Source of the DNA: Macrobrachium rosenbergii
Taxonomy: Eukaryota; Arthropoda; Malacostraca; Decapoda; Palaemonidae
NCBI RefSeq assembly: GCF_040412425.1
Contig: NC_089744.1
Location: 30,222,001-30,286,000, forward strand
Reading direction: 5' to 3'
DNA length: 64,000 nt
Shown: piece after piece, positions 23,131 through 36,830 of the stretch
Position numbering within the stretch: the stretch's first letter is position 1
How the letters are laid out: the number at the start of each line of letters is the position of its first letter
Notes under the pieces: generated by a model
Databases searched by the model: none
What the model saw: the letters and a program-made list of their open reading frames with translations, nothing else
Told to the model about the DNA's origin: nothing
Translations under genes and position numbers: made by a program

Positions 23131-26100
23131 GACTTCATTTTTCCTGACCAACACCAATTTTTCATTTTTCTGACAAAACCGATTTAATTTTTCCACCCAA
23201 AAATTTCATTTTTCTCTGAAACCAATTTCATTTTTTCTGCCGAAACAGTTTTCATTTTTCTGACGAAACCGATTTAATTTAGTGACAAAACTGACTTAAT
23301 TTTCTGACGAAACCGACTTCATTTTTCTGCCGAAACTGACTTCATTTTTATGAAGAAACCGATTTCATTTTTCTGATGAAGCCAATTTAATTTTTCTGCC
23401 AAAACTGACTTCAGTTTTCTGACGGAACCGATTTAATTTTTCTGAGGAAACCCATTTCATTTTTCTGCCAAAACTGACTTCAGTTTTCTGTCGACACTGA
23501 CTTCAGTTTTCTGACGAAATCGACTTCAGTTTTCTACCAGAACTGATTTAATTTTTCTGCCAAAACTGACTTCATTTTTCTGACAAAACCGACTTCATTT
23601 TTTGACAAAACTGACTTCATTTTTCTGAAGAAACCTATTTCATTTTTCTGATGAAAATGACTTCATTTTTCTGAAGAAACTGACTTCATTTTTTGAAGAA
23701 ACTGACTTCATTTCTCTGATGAAACCGACTCCATTTTCTGACGAAACCGATTTCATTGTTCTGAAAATATGGACTTTATTTTTCTGCCAAACCCGACTTC
23801 ATTTTTCTGACGAAACCGACTTCATTTTCCTGAAAAAAATTACTATTTTTCTGATGAAACTGACTTAATTTTTCTGATGAGGCCAACTTAATTTTTCTGA
23901 CGATACCGTCTTCATTTTTTTGCCGAAACGGACCTTATTTTTCTGATGAAAGCAACTTCATTTTTCTGCCCAAACAGATTTCATTTTCCTAACAAAACCG
24001 ACTTCAGTTTACTGCCCAAACCAATTTTATTTTTCTGACAAAACCGATTTCATCTTTCTGATGAAAAATACTTAAATTTCTGACAAAACCAATTGCATTT
24101 TTCTGACAAAACCTACTTCAGTTTCCTGAAGAAGCCGATTTCATTTTCTGCCAAAACCAACTTCATTTTTCTGCATGAGACCGATTTCATTTTATGACAA
24201 ACCTGACTTTAGTTTTTTCTCCCGAAACTGAAATCATTTTTAATGAAACGGACTTCAGTTTTCTCCCGATACAGATTTCATTTCCTGACGAACCAACTAC
24301 AGTTTTCTGCCATAACCAACTTCATTTTCCAGACGAAACCAATTTCATTATTTGACGAAACTGACTTCATTTTTCTGACTAAGCCGACTTCATTTTTTGA
24401 CGAAACTGACTTCATTTTTCTGAAGAAACCTATTTCATTTTTTTTTATGAAACTGACTTCATTTTTCTGAAGAAACTGACTTCATTTTTTGACGAATCTA
24501 ACTTCTCTGCCGAAACTGACTCCATTTTCTGACGAAACCGATTTCATTTTTCTGAAGAAACTTACTTCATTTACTGCCAAAACCGACTTCATTTTCCTGA
24601 AGAAACTGACTTTATTTTTCCGTTAAACTGACTTAATTTTTCTGATGAGGACAACTTCATTTTTCTGGCGAGACCGTGTTCATTTTTTTTGCCGAAACTG
24701 ACCTTATTTTTCTGATGAAACCAACTTCTTTTTCCTGATGGAACCGACTTCATTTTTTTGCTAAAACCGATTTCATTTTTCTGATGAAACCAACTTCATT
24801 TTTCTGAGGAGGCCGACTTTATTTATCTGACGATACCAAATTAATTTTTTTGCCGAAACCAACTTCATTTTTCTGCTGAAACCGACTTCATTTTTCTGCC
24901 AAAAAGACTTCATTTTCTGACGAAACCAACTTCATCTTTCTGACGAAACAAATGTCGTTTTCTGACGAAACCAATTTCATCTTTCTGACGAAACTAATTT
25001 CATTTTTATGACGAAATCGACTCCAGTTTTCTGCCAACACCTATTGCATTTTTCTGCTGAAACCGACTTCAGTTTTCTGCCCAAACAGATTTCATTTTCC
25101 TGACAAAACCGACTTCAGTTTTCTGTCCAAACCCATTTCATTTTCTGACAAAACCGACTTCAGTTTCTGACAAAACCAATTTCATCTTTCTGATGAAAGC
25201 TACTTCAGATTTCTGACAAAACCAATTTAATTTTCTGACAATACTTTACTTTTCCAACGAAGCTGATTTCATTTTTCTGCCGAAACCGACTTCATTTTTC
25301 TCATGAGACCGATTTCATTTTGTGACAAAACTGACTTCAGTTTTTCTGCCGAAACTGAAATAATTTTCTATGAAACTGACTTCAGTTTTCTCCAGATACC
25401 GATTTCATTTCCTGACGAACCAACTTCAGTTTTCTGCTGTAACCCACTTCATTTTCCTGCCGAAACTAATTTCATTTTTCTACCGGAACTGACTTAATTT
25501 TTCTGACAAAATCGACTTCATTTTTTTGGCGAAACTGACTTCATTTTTCTGAAGAAACCGATTTCATTTTTCTGATGAAACTGACTTCATTTTTCTGAAA
25601 AAACCGACTTCATTTTTTGAAGAAACTGACTTCATTTTTCTGACGAAACCGATTTCATTTTTCTGAAGATATTGACCTCATTTTTCCGCAAAAACCGACT
25701 TCATTTTTCTGACGAACCGACGTCATCTTCCTGAAGAAACTGACTTTATTTTTATGAGGAAACTGACTTAATTTTTCCGATGAGGCTGACTTAATTTTTC
25801 CGATGAGGCTGACTTAATTTTTCTGGCGATACTGGGTTCATTTTTTGCCGAAACTGACCTTATTTTTCTGATGAAAGCAACTTCATTTTCCTGCCCAAAC
25901 AGATTTCATTTTCCTGACAAAACCGACTTCAGTTTACTGCCCAAACCAATTTTATTTTTCTGACAAAACCGATTTCATCTTTCTAATGAAACTGACTTCA
26001 GATTTCTGACAAAACCAATTGCATTTTCTGACAAAACCTACTTCAGTTTTCTGACGAAGTCGATTTCATTTTCTGCCGAAACCGACTTCATTTTTCTCAT

Positions 26101-27599
26101 GAGACCGATTTCATTTTATGACAAAACGGACTTCAGTTTTCTCCCGAAACTGAAATCATTTTCCAATGAAACCAACTTCAGTTTTCTCCCGATACTGATT
26201 TCATTTCCTGACGAACCAACTACAGTTTTCTGCCGTAACCAACTTCATTTTCCCGCCGAAACTAATTTCATTTTTCTGATAAAACTGACTTCATTTTTCT
26301 GAAGAAACCGACTTCATTTTTTTACGAAACTGACTTAATTTTTCTGACGAAACCGACTCCATTTCTACGAAACCGATTTCAATTTTTCTGAAGAAATTTA
26401 CTTAATTTCTCTGCCAAAACCGACCTCATTTTTCTGACGAAACCAACTTCATATTCCTGAAGAAACTGACTTTATTTTTCCGATAAAACTGACTTAATTT
26501 TTCTGATGAGGCCGACTTCATTTTTTCTGACGATACTGTGTTAATTTTTTTGCAGAAACTGGCCTTATTTTTCTGATGAAACCAACTTCTTTTTTCTGAT
26601 GGAACCGACTTCATTTTTTTGCTAAAGCCGATTTCATTTTTCTGATGAATCCGACTTCATTTTTCTGAAGAGGCCGACTTTATTTATCTGACGATATCGA
26701 ATCAATTTTTTTGCCGAAACCAACTTCATTTTTCTGCTGAAACTGACTTCATTTTCTGACGAAACCAATGTCATTTTCTGACGACACCAACTTCGTCTTT
26801 CTGACGATACTGATTTCATTTTTCTGACGAAATTGACTTGACGAAACTAATTTCATTTTTTTGCCAAATCGAATTCAACACCTATTTAATTTCTGATGAA
26901 ACCGATTTCGGTATTCTGCCAACACCGATTTCATTTTCCTGACAAAACCGACTTCATTTTTCTGCCCAAACAGATTTCATTTTCCTGACAAAACCGACTT
27001 CAGTTTTCTGCCCAAACCAGTTTCATTTTCTGACAAAACCGACTTCAGTTTCTGACAAAACCAATTTCATTTTCTGACAAAACCTACTTCAGTTTTCTGA
27101 CGAAGCTGATTTCATTTTTCTGCCGAAACCAACTTCACTTTCTCATGAGACCGATTTCATTTCATGACAAAACTGACTTCAGTTTTCTAGCGAAACTGAA
27201 ATAATTTTCTGATGAAGCTGACTTCAGTTTTCTCCCAGTATCGATTTCATTTCCTAACGAACCAACTACAGTTTTCTACCATAACCAACTTCATTTTCCT
27301 GCTGAAACCAATTTAATTTTTTGACGAAACTGACTTCATTTTTTGACGAAACCGACTTCATTTTTTGACGAAACTGACTTCATTTTTCTGAAGAAACCGA
27401 TTTCATTTTTCTGATGAAACTGGCTTAATTTTTCTGAAGAAACCGACTTCATTTTTTGACGAAACTAACTTCATTTTTCTGACGAAATCGACTTCATTTT
27501 CTTGAAGAAACTGACTTTATTTTCCTGATGAAACTGACTTAATTTTTCTGATGAGGCCGACTTCATTTATCTGACGATACTGTGTTCATTTTTCTGCCG

Positions 27600-30500
27600 A
27601 AACTGACATTATTTTTGTAATGAAAACAACTTCTTTTTTCTGATTGAACCGACTTAATTTTTCTGCCTAAAACGACTTCATTTTTCTCCCGAAACCGACG
27701 TTATTTTTATGAAGAAACCAACGTAATTTTTCTGAAGAAACCGACTTAATTTTCCTGACAAACCTGACTTAATTTTCTGACAAAATCGAGGTTATTTTTC
27801 TGACAAAACCTAAATCGTTTTTCTGACGAAACCGATCTAATTTTCCTGACGGAACAGACAATTACCCTGACGAAACCAACTTCATTTTTCTGACGAAACC
27901 TAAATCATTTTTCTGATGAAACCGGCATAATTTTTCTGACGAAACCGACACAATTTTCCTGAAGAAACCGATGTCATTTTTCTGATAAAACGAACTTAAT
28001 TTTTCTGACGAAACCGACTTAATTTTTTTGACGAAACCTAAATAATTTTTCTGAAGGAACCGACATAATTTTTCTGAAGAAACCGACATAAATTTTCTGA
28101 CGAAACTGACTTAATTTTCTAACGAAAAAACTTAATTTTTCCGAACAAACCGACATAATTTTCATGACAAAACCGACGTAATTTTTCTGACGAAACCGAC
28201 TTAATTTTCTGACTAAATTGACTTAATTTTTCTGACGAAATTGACTTAATTTTTCTGATGAAACTGACATAAATTTTCTGACGAAACCGACATAATTTTT
28301 CTGAAGAAACTGACAACATTTTCTGACGAAAACAGCTTAATTTTTTCTAATGAAACCTACGTCTTTTTTCTGAAGAAACCGACAGTTTTTCTGACGAAAC
28401 CGACTTAATTTTTCTGACGAAACCGACTTCAATTTCTAACAAAACCGACTTAATTTTTCTGAAGAAACCGACTTTATTTTCCTGACGAAACCGACGTAAT
28501 TTTCTGACGAAACCGACTTAATTTTTCGGACTAAACCAACTTAACTTTTCTGACGAAACCGACGTCATTTTCTGACTAAATAAGCTTAATTTTTCCTGAC
28601 GAAACCGATTTAATTTGTCTGACGAAACCGGCTTAATTTTCCAGACGAAACCAATGTTATTTTTCTGACGAAAACAACTTAATTTTTTTTATGAAACTTT
28701 CATCATTTTCTGACCAAACCGTCTTAATTATTTTGACGAAACCAACTTAATTTTCCTGATGAAAGCGACGTTATTTTTCTGACAAAAGCAACTTAATTTT
28801 CCTAACGAAACCGACGGTATTTTTCTGATGCAAGCGACTTAATTTTTCCGACGAAACTGACATCATTTTTTTGACGACACAGTCTTAATTTTTCTGACGA
28901 AACCCTTAATTTTTTTTTTTTACGAAACCGATTTCGTTATTTTCTGACGAAATCGACTTCACTTTTTGAGACCGATTTCATTTCGACGGAACTGGCTTAG
29001 TTTTCCTGACGAAACTGACTTAATTTTCTGACGAAATTGACGTTATTTTTCTGACGAATCGATTTCATTTTTTTAAACCGATGTTATTTTTCTGACGAAA
29101 GCGACTTAATTTTCCTGACGGAACCGACTTAATTTTCCTGACGAAACTGACATCATCTTTCTGACAAAACCGTCTTAATTTTTGTGACGAAAACTACTTA
29201 TTTTCTGAAGAAACCGATTTTTTTTTAATGAAACCGACGTTAGTTTTTCTGAGAAAGCGACTTAATTTTTTTAACGAAACGACTTAATTTTCCTGACGAA
29301 ATCGACTTAATTTTCCTGAAGAAACCGATTGTCACGTTGATGAGTGATGGTTTTTCTGATGGAACTGACTTCATTTACCTGACGATACTCGTTCCCATTT
29401 TTGTGGAAACTGACATTATTTTTCTAATGAAAACAAGTTTTTTTTTTTTGATTGTTCTCGTTGGTGAGCTTTTTTTTCTCGTAAAACGACTTGGTAGGGC
29501 AGCGACGTTATTTTTAGAAGAAGTGGCAGCAGCAGCAGGTAATTTTTTGGAAGTCGACGTTGGTCGATTTTATGAGCAAAATTGGAGCTTAATTTTCTGA
29601 GCAAAATCGAGGTTATTTTTCTGACGAAAGTAAAGTCGTTTTCGAGCTGCTCATCTTTGATTTTCCTGACGGAACAGCTGTCCTGACGTCTCCATCGGGT
29701 TTTCTGGTTTGTGGGTTTTGTCTGTTGAAACCAGCATAATTTTTGATGGGCTGTCTTGGTGCCCTGATGGAGGACGATGTTTGTTTTTTCTGATGCCTGC
29801 TGAACTTAATTTTTGCTTTTTTTTTAAAGCTACTTTTTTTGTTTATTTTAACTTGATTTTGTTTAGTGAACTGCCTTTTAATTTTTCTTTGTATTTATGG
29901 TTTTATAAATTTTTGCCAGACTGACTTAATTTTAAAATTAAATAAATTAATTTTCCGAACTCATTATTTTTTTTTTGACAAAACCTCCGTAATTGTTTCT
30001 GCATCTGACCGTCTTAATTTTCTGACTAAATTGACCTAAGTTTTTCTAAAGAACTGCATAAATTTTCTGACGAAACCGACATCGGGTTTTCTGAAGAAAA
30101 TGACGACCGTGACGAAAACAGCTCTGTTTTTCTGATGGGTTGTTACGTCTTTTTTTCTGAAGAAACCGACACAGTTTTTCTAAAAAAAAAAATAACTTAA
30201 TTTTTTCTTTTAGGTGGGAGGTGTCAAAACGTTTGATTTTTTGAAGAAACTGACTTGGTTTTCCTCGTTCCCGTAATTTTCTGGAAATTGCTTTTCGGAC
30301 TAAACCTTCAACTTTTTTTGTTTTGATGTTTTTGGTGAGCTTAATTTTTCTCGAAACCGGGTCTGGAAACCGGCTTAATTTTCCAGACGAAGCGGCAATG
30401 TTAGCAGCAGGCAGTTTTTTTTTTCGAAACTTTCATCATTTTATGACCAAAGTCTTAATTATTTTGAGAAACCAACTTAATTTTCCTGACGAAAGTGGAC

Positions 30501-33500
30501 GTTATTTTTCTGACAAAAGCAACTTAATTGACTATGAGAAACGTGTGACCGGTAGCTTTTTCTTTGATGACAGCGTTAATTTGTCCTGACGTCTCCATCG
30601 GGGTTTTTTTTTGTGGGTTTTTAATTTTCTGTTGAAAGCTGAGGGCTGTAATTTTGGTTTTTTTATGGAAACCGACGTTTTTTTCCTGACTGAAATTGAC
30701 TTTATTTTTTTTGCCTTAATTTTTTTTTAAACTGACTTTTTTTGTTTATTTTAAATTGACGTTTTTTTTTAGTGCTGCCTTTTGGCAATTTTTTTTAAAT
30801 TTATGGTTTTATTTTTTGCCAGACCTGACTCATTTTGTAAATATTATAAATAAATTTTTTTGAGCATCATTTTTTTGTTTTTTTTGTTTTCCCTCCTTTG
30901 TTTTTTGCATCGTTGCCGTTTTCTGATGACAGCGACGTCCTGAGTTTATTAAAGAACCGACTTAACGAAACCGACTTAATTTTCGTGAATACACCGACGT
31001 TATTTTTTTAACAAAACTGATTTAATTTTCTTGACGAAACCAACTTAACTTTCCTGACGAAACGACTTAATTTTTCTGATGAAACAACTTAATTTTCCCG
31101 ACGAAGCCGACTTCATTTTTCTGACGATTCTATGTTAATATTTTGCCGAAACTGACCTTATTTTTCTGACAAATCTACTTCAGTTTTCTGACGAAGCCAA
31201 CTTTATTTTTCTGCCAAAACCCACTTCATTTTTCTCATGAGACTGATTTCATTGTCTGATAAAACTGACTTCAGTTTTATGCCGAAACTGAAATCGTTTT
31301 CTGGTGAAACCGACTTCAGTTTTCTCCCAGTATCGATTTCATTTCCTTTGAACCAACTACAATTTTCTGCCGTAACCAACTTCATTTTCCTGCCGAAACC
31401 AATTTCATTTTTCTACCGAAACTGACTTCATTTTCTGACAAAACCGACTTCATTTCTTGATGAAACTGACGTCATTTTTCTGAAGAAACCTATTTCATTT
31501 TTCTGATGAAACTGACTTCATTTTTCTGAAGAAACCGACTTCATTTTTTGACGAAACTAACTTCATTTTTCTGACGAAACCGACTCCATTTTCTGACGAA
31601 ACCGATTTAATTTTTCTGAAGAATTTGACTTCATTTTTCTGCCAAAACCGACCTCATTTTTCTGACGAAACCGACTTCATTTTCCTGAAGAAACTGACTT
31701 TATTTTCCTGATGAAAATGACTTAATTTTTCTGATAAGGCTGACTTCATTTTTCTGATGATACTGTGTTAATTTTTTTTTGCCGAAACTGACCTTATTTT
31801 TCTGATGAAAACAACTTTTTTCTGACATAACCTACTTAATTTTTCTGCCTAAAACGATTTAATTTTTCTCCTGAAACCGGTGTTACTTTTATTAAGAAAC
31901 CAACGTGATTTTTCTGAAGAAAACGACTTAATTTTCCTAACAAACGTGGCTTAATTTTCTGACAAAACCGACGTTATTTTTCTGACAAAACCTAAATCAT
32001 TTTCCTGATGAAACCGGCATAATTTCTCTGACGAAACCGACTTCATTTTTCTAACGAAACCTAAATCATTTTTCTGAAGAAACCGACATAATTTTTCGGA
32101 TGAAACTGGCATCATTTTCCTGAAGAAACCAACGTCATTTTTCTGACGAAACCAACTTAATTTTTATGACGAAACCGACTTAATTTTTATGACGAAACCT
32201 AAATAATTTTTCTGAAGAAACCGACATAATTTTTCTGAAGAAACCGACATAAACTTTCTGATGAAACCGGCCTAATTTTCTGACAAAACCAACTTAATTT
32301 TTCCGAAGAAACCGACATAATTTTCCCGGCGAAACCGACGTCATTTTTCTGACGAAACAGGCTTAATTCTTCTGATGAAACCAACTTAATTTTTCAGACG
32401 AAACTGACTTAATTTTTCAGACGAAACCAACTTAATTTTCCTGAAGAAATTGTCTTAATTTTTCTGATGAAACTGACATAAATTTTCTGAGGAAACCAAC
32501 TTAATTTTTCTGATGAAACCGACATAACTGAAGAAACTGACAAAATTTTCTGACGAAACCAACTTAATTTTTCTGACAAAACCAGGTTCATTTTCTGATG
32601 AAACCTAAATAATTTTTCTGAAGAAACCAACATAATTTTCTGACAGTACCGACATAATTTTCTGACGGTAGGACATAATTTTTCTGACGAAACCGACATC
32701 ATTTTCTGACAAAACCGACTTAATTTTCCTGAAGAAACCGACATTATTTTCCTGACGAAACCGACGTCATTTCCTGACGAAACTGACTTAATTTTTCGGA
32801 TTAAAATAACTTAATTTTTCTAAAGAAATCGACTTAATTTTTCTGACGAAAACGATGTTATTTTTCTGAAGAAATCGTCTTAATTTTTCTGACGGAACCG
32901 ACGTCATTTTTCTGACTAAACAGACTTAATTTTCTGACGAAACCGATTTAATTTGTCTGACGAAACCGACTTAATTTTCTTGATGAAACCGATGTTATCT
33001 TTCTGACGAAAACGACTTAATTTTCCTGACGAAACCGACTTAATTTTTCTGACGAAACTGTCATCATTTTCTGACCAAACTGTCTTAACTTTTTTGACGA
33101 AACCAACTTAATTTTTCTGACGAAACCAACTTCATTTTCCTAGCGAAAGCGACGTTATTTTTTTGACAAAAGCAACTTAATTTTCCTGACGAAACCGACG
33201 TTATTTTTCTGATGAAAGCGACTTAATATTTCTGACAAAACCAACTTAATTATTCTGATGAAACTGACATAATTCTTTTGACGAAACCGTCTTAATTTTT
33301 TTGACGAAACCGACTTAATTTTTTTTTTACGAAACCAACGTTATTTTCCTGACGAAATCGATTTCATTTTCCCGACGAAACCGACTTAATTTTCCTGACG
33401 AAACCGACTTAATTTTCCTGACGAAACTGACGTTATTTTTCTGACGAAAGCAACTTAATTTTTCTGAATAAACTGATGTTATTTTCTGATGAAAGCGACT

Positions 33501-35866
33501 TAATTTTTCTGACGGAACCGACTTAATTTTCCTGATGAAACTGACATAATTTTTCTGACAAAACCGACTTCATTTTCTGATGAAAACGACTTAATTTTTT
33601 ATTACGAAACCGACGTTATTTTTATGACAAAACAGACTTAATTTTCCTGACGAAACCGACTTAATTTTTCTGACGAAACCAACTTAATTTTTCTGACGAA
33701 ACCAATAATTTTCCTGATGACAGAGACTTAATTTTTCTGACAAAACCGACTTAATTTTCCCGACGAAACCGACGTTATTTTCCTAAAGAAACCGACTTAA
33801 TTATCTTGACGAAACCAACTTAATTTTCCTGACGAAACCGACTTAATTTTCCTGACGAAAACAACTTAATTTTTCTGATGAAACCGACTTAATTTTTCTG
33901 ACGGAACCGACTTAATTTTCCTGAAGAAACCAACTTAATTTTTCTGATGAAATTGACTTAATTTTTCTGATGAAACTGACATAAATTTTCTGACGAAACT
34001 GACTTAATTTTCTGACGAAACCGATACAACTTTTCTGAAGAAACTGACAAAATTTTCTGACGAAACCAACTTAATTTTTCTGACGAAACCGGCTTAATTT
34101 TTCTGATGAAACCTAAATAATTTTTCTGAAGAAACCATAATTTTTCTGACGAAACCGACAATTTTTCTGAAGAAACCGACTTCATTTTGTACCAAAACCG
34201 ACTTAATTTTTCTGAAGAAACCGACATTATTTTAATGATGAAACGACGTCATTTCCTGACGAAATCGACTTAATTTTTCGGATTAAACCAACTTAATTTT
34301 TCTGACGAAATCGAATTAATTTTTCTGACGAAACCGACGTTATTTTTCTGAAGAAATCGTCGTTATTTTTCTGTCGAAACAGACCTAATTTTTCTGATGA
34401 AACCGATTTAATTTGACTGATGAAACCGACTTGATTTTCCCGACGAAACAGATTTATTTTTCTGATGAAAGTGACTTAATTTTCCTGACGAAACCGACGT
34501 TATTTTTCTGACGAAAGTGACGTAATCTTTCTGATGAAAGTGACTTAATTTTCCTGACGAAACAGACTTAATTTTTCTGATGAAACTTTCATCATTTTCT
34601 GGACAAACAGTCTTAATTTTTTTTTTTGACGAAACCGGCTTCATTTTTCTAACGAAACCAACTTAATTTTTCTGACGAAAGCGACTTAATTTTTCTAACG
34701 AAACTGACATCGTTTTTTTATAAGACCATCTTAATTTTCTGTCGAAACTGACTTAATTTTTTTAACAAAACCGACGTTATTTCCCTGACGAATCGACTTC
34801 ATTTTCCCGACGAAACTGACTTAATTATCCTGAAGAAACCGACTTAATTTTCCTGACGAAACTGACGTTATTTTTCTGACGAAAGTGACTTAATTTTTCT
34901 GACGAAACCGACTTAATTTTCCTAACGAAACTGACATCATTTTCTGACAAAACTGTCTTAATTTTTCTGACGAAAATGACTTATTTTTTTTTAACGAAAC
35001 CGACGTTATTTTTCTGACGAAAGCGACTTAATTTTCTTGATAAAGCCGACTTAATTTTCCTGACGAAACCGACTTGATTTTCCTGACGAAAGAAACATAA
35101 ATTTCCTGACAAAACCAACTTAATTTTCTTGATGAAACCGACTTAATTTTCCTGAAGAAACCGACATTATTTTCTGACGAAACCGACTTAATTTTCCTGA
35201 CGAAACCGACTTAATTTTCCTGACGAAAGCAACTTAATTTTCCTGACGAAAGTGACTTATTTTCCTGACGAAACCAACTTAATTTTCCTGAAGAAACCAA
35301 CTTATTTTACTGGCGGAACCGACTTAATTTTCCTGACGAAACTGACTTAATTTTCCTGACGAAACCATCGTATTTTATGGGCGAAACCAACTTATTTTCC
35401 TGACGAAACCGACTTAATTTTCCTGACGAAACCGACTTAATTTTCCTGATGAAACCGACTTAATTTTCCTGACGAAAGCAACTTATTTTCCTAACGAAAC
35501 CAACTTATTTTACTGGCGAAACTGACTTAATTTTCCTGACAAAACCGACTTAATTTTCCTGACGAAAGCGACTTATTTTCCTGACGAAACCGACTTAATT
35601 TTCCTGACAAAATCAATTTATTTTCCTGTCGAAACAGACTTAATTTTCCTGACGAAACAGACTTAATTTTCCTGACGAAACCGACGTTATTTTATGGACG
35701 AAACCGACTTAATTTTCCTGACAAAGCCTGGCATAATTTCCCTGACGAAACAGACTTAATTTTCCTGGCGAAACCGACTTAATCTTTTTGACGAAACTGA
35801 CGTTATTTTTCTGACGAAACCGACTTAATTTTCCTGACGAAACAGACTTGCTTTTTCTGCCGAAAC
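27600..35866. repeat. Satellite sub-domain 3: 'cttaatttt' variant
   Basis: The dominant unit changes from GACTTCATTTTT to GACTTAATTTT(T/C), with frequent GACGTTATTTTT variants. TAA stops are therefore common and long plus-strand frames disappear. Domains 2 and 3 interleave near 31.1-31.9 kb, where the TCATGAGAC marker of domain 2 reappears at 31235. Confidence 0.9.
29330..30965. repeat. Decayed island within the satellite
   Basis: Units are scarcely recognisable here. The plus strand gains G-rich words and long T runs. The island contains an internal direct duplication: TCCTGACGTCTCCATCGGG occurs at 29681 and 30584 (offset 903), and downstream text such as ATTTATGGTTTTAT is also repeated at about that offset. 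Several plus frames of 70-90 codons open here, but none is recognisable. Confidence 0.75.
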
Positions 35867-36599
35867 TTCGACTTCATATCCCTTCTCGAAACGGGTGAGG
35901 ACGACAGCTCCAAATAACATCATTGGGGAGCAGAGTGAGCAGAGTGAGGCAAGCGAGACCAGCAGGTCATCATACCTTTGCAACAAGATATGCAGACCTG
36001 TCTTTGAAGGCACCATATTATTAGTGTTTACGAGAGTCAGCACGCTCTATCTATGGAAGTCTAATTGGTTCAAGAAGACCTGAAGAAAATGGCACAAATA
36101 ATATTGAGAAGGAGTAATGAATGTTTTTTTTTTTTCGGGAGGGCCTGGGAGAGAGAGACCCGCCTCCCACCTCTAGGCACAGAAGTATTTCGAGACGACG
36201 AGACATCGGATTGAGTGGTTCCCTCCACCTGTCGTGATTCCTTCACTGCCACTGTCGAAGAAGAGCGAGTGTAGGAGAGGCACGCAGTATGAAGAGGGAA
36301 AGAAAATGCGAGAGAAGATAAACAAACAATGAATAAGGAGAATAGGATTAAACAAACATAGAATGAGTGAAGTAAGAAATGAACAAACTAAAGTGGGGGA
36401 AGGGAAAGAACACAAAGAGGTAGTAAGGTCATGAAAGACATAAAAAGAATTCGCAAAAAGAAACATTCCTGTCGCATTACCTCAGAAGTAGGTGTCATCG
36501 GCTGAGCTTCACTATATTTACGTTGGTTCCAGCTCCTGCCGTCATTAATACAAGATGACGAAAGAACTTACCACTAACTACCCTGATACAATTCTCTTT
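35867..36599. other. Unique sequence right of the satellite, no gene seen
   Basis: Abrupt change to mixed-composition DNA. The short frames (about 60-97 codons) on either strand have no recognisable domain. Confidence 0.5.
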
Positions 36600-36789
36600 A
36601 TATTTTAATGCTTTACTTCATTTTTATCCATTTGTTTATTACTTACTTTTTTCCTTTCTATCAAGTGACATCTTTCTGTATTTCCCATTACCTTTTACTT
36701 TTTCTAATGAGCACCATATTCTTTGGAATCTAGATTTTCAAGTCAATGACCCCTCTGGTGGGCTTGTTCCATATGAACAGGATTTTCCT

Positions 36790-36828
<39 letters not shown>

Positions 36829-36830
36829 TA
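36600..36830 (+). mobile_element. 5'-truncated LINE 3' end with (AAT)n tail
   Basis: This is the reverse complement of the segment at 39094-39290 and ends in an (AAT)n tract (36796-36829). Shared words include GAGCACCATATTCTTTGGAA and CATATGAACAGG. The partner copy carries a reverse-transcriptase C-terminus, so I read this as the 3' untranslated region and tail of the same non-LTR family inserted in plus orientation. Confidence 0.75.

Larger units (their letters stand above)
14820..27600. repeat. Satellite sub-domain 2: 23-bp monomers with higher-order repeats
   Basis: Units are variants of CTGACGAAACCGACTTCATT, more diverged than in sub-domain 1. There is a 2.03-kb tandem duplication (about 19.08-21.11 and 21.11-23.13 kb), a shorter 734-bp direct repeat nested in it, an island of sub-domain-1 dimers (16371-16500), and a recurring marker TCATGAGACC at about 24173, 25301, 26097 and 27143. 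Confidence 0.93.
9612..35866. repeat. 26-kb satellite array of a 23-bp unit
   Basis: The same core, GAAACCGACTTCATTTTT, recurs about every 23 bp for the whole interval, so roughly 1,100 units. The plus strand is pyrimidine-rich with a T5 tract in almost every unit and an AAA step about 12 bp away, a spacing near one helical turn that could favour curvature (inference). Three sub-domains are distinguishable: 46-bp dimers (to about 14.8 kb), 23-bp monomers with higher-order duplications (to about 27.6 kb), and a 'cttaatttt' variant domain (to the end). Many open frames arise inside, but they follow from the repeat period and lack gene signals. The array ends cleanly into unique DNA near 35.87 kb. 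Confidence 0.97.

Noticed and set aside
9612..35866. CRISPR-like array
   Set aside because: Units are contiguous 23-bp repeats without unique spacers, and the DNA is eukaryotic.
9612..35866. CENP-B box in the satellite
   Set aside because: I looked for the TTCG...A..CGGG pattern on both strands of the monomer and it is not present in the common units.
36173..36466. 97-codon minus frame with hydrophobic stretches
   Set aside because: Phe/Leu/Ser-rich because the plus strand is purine-rich (GAA/AAG). Not a supported membrane protein.
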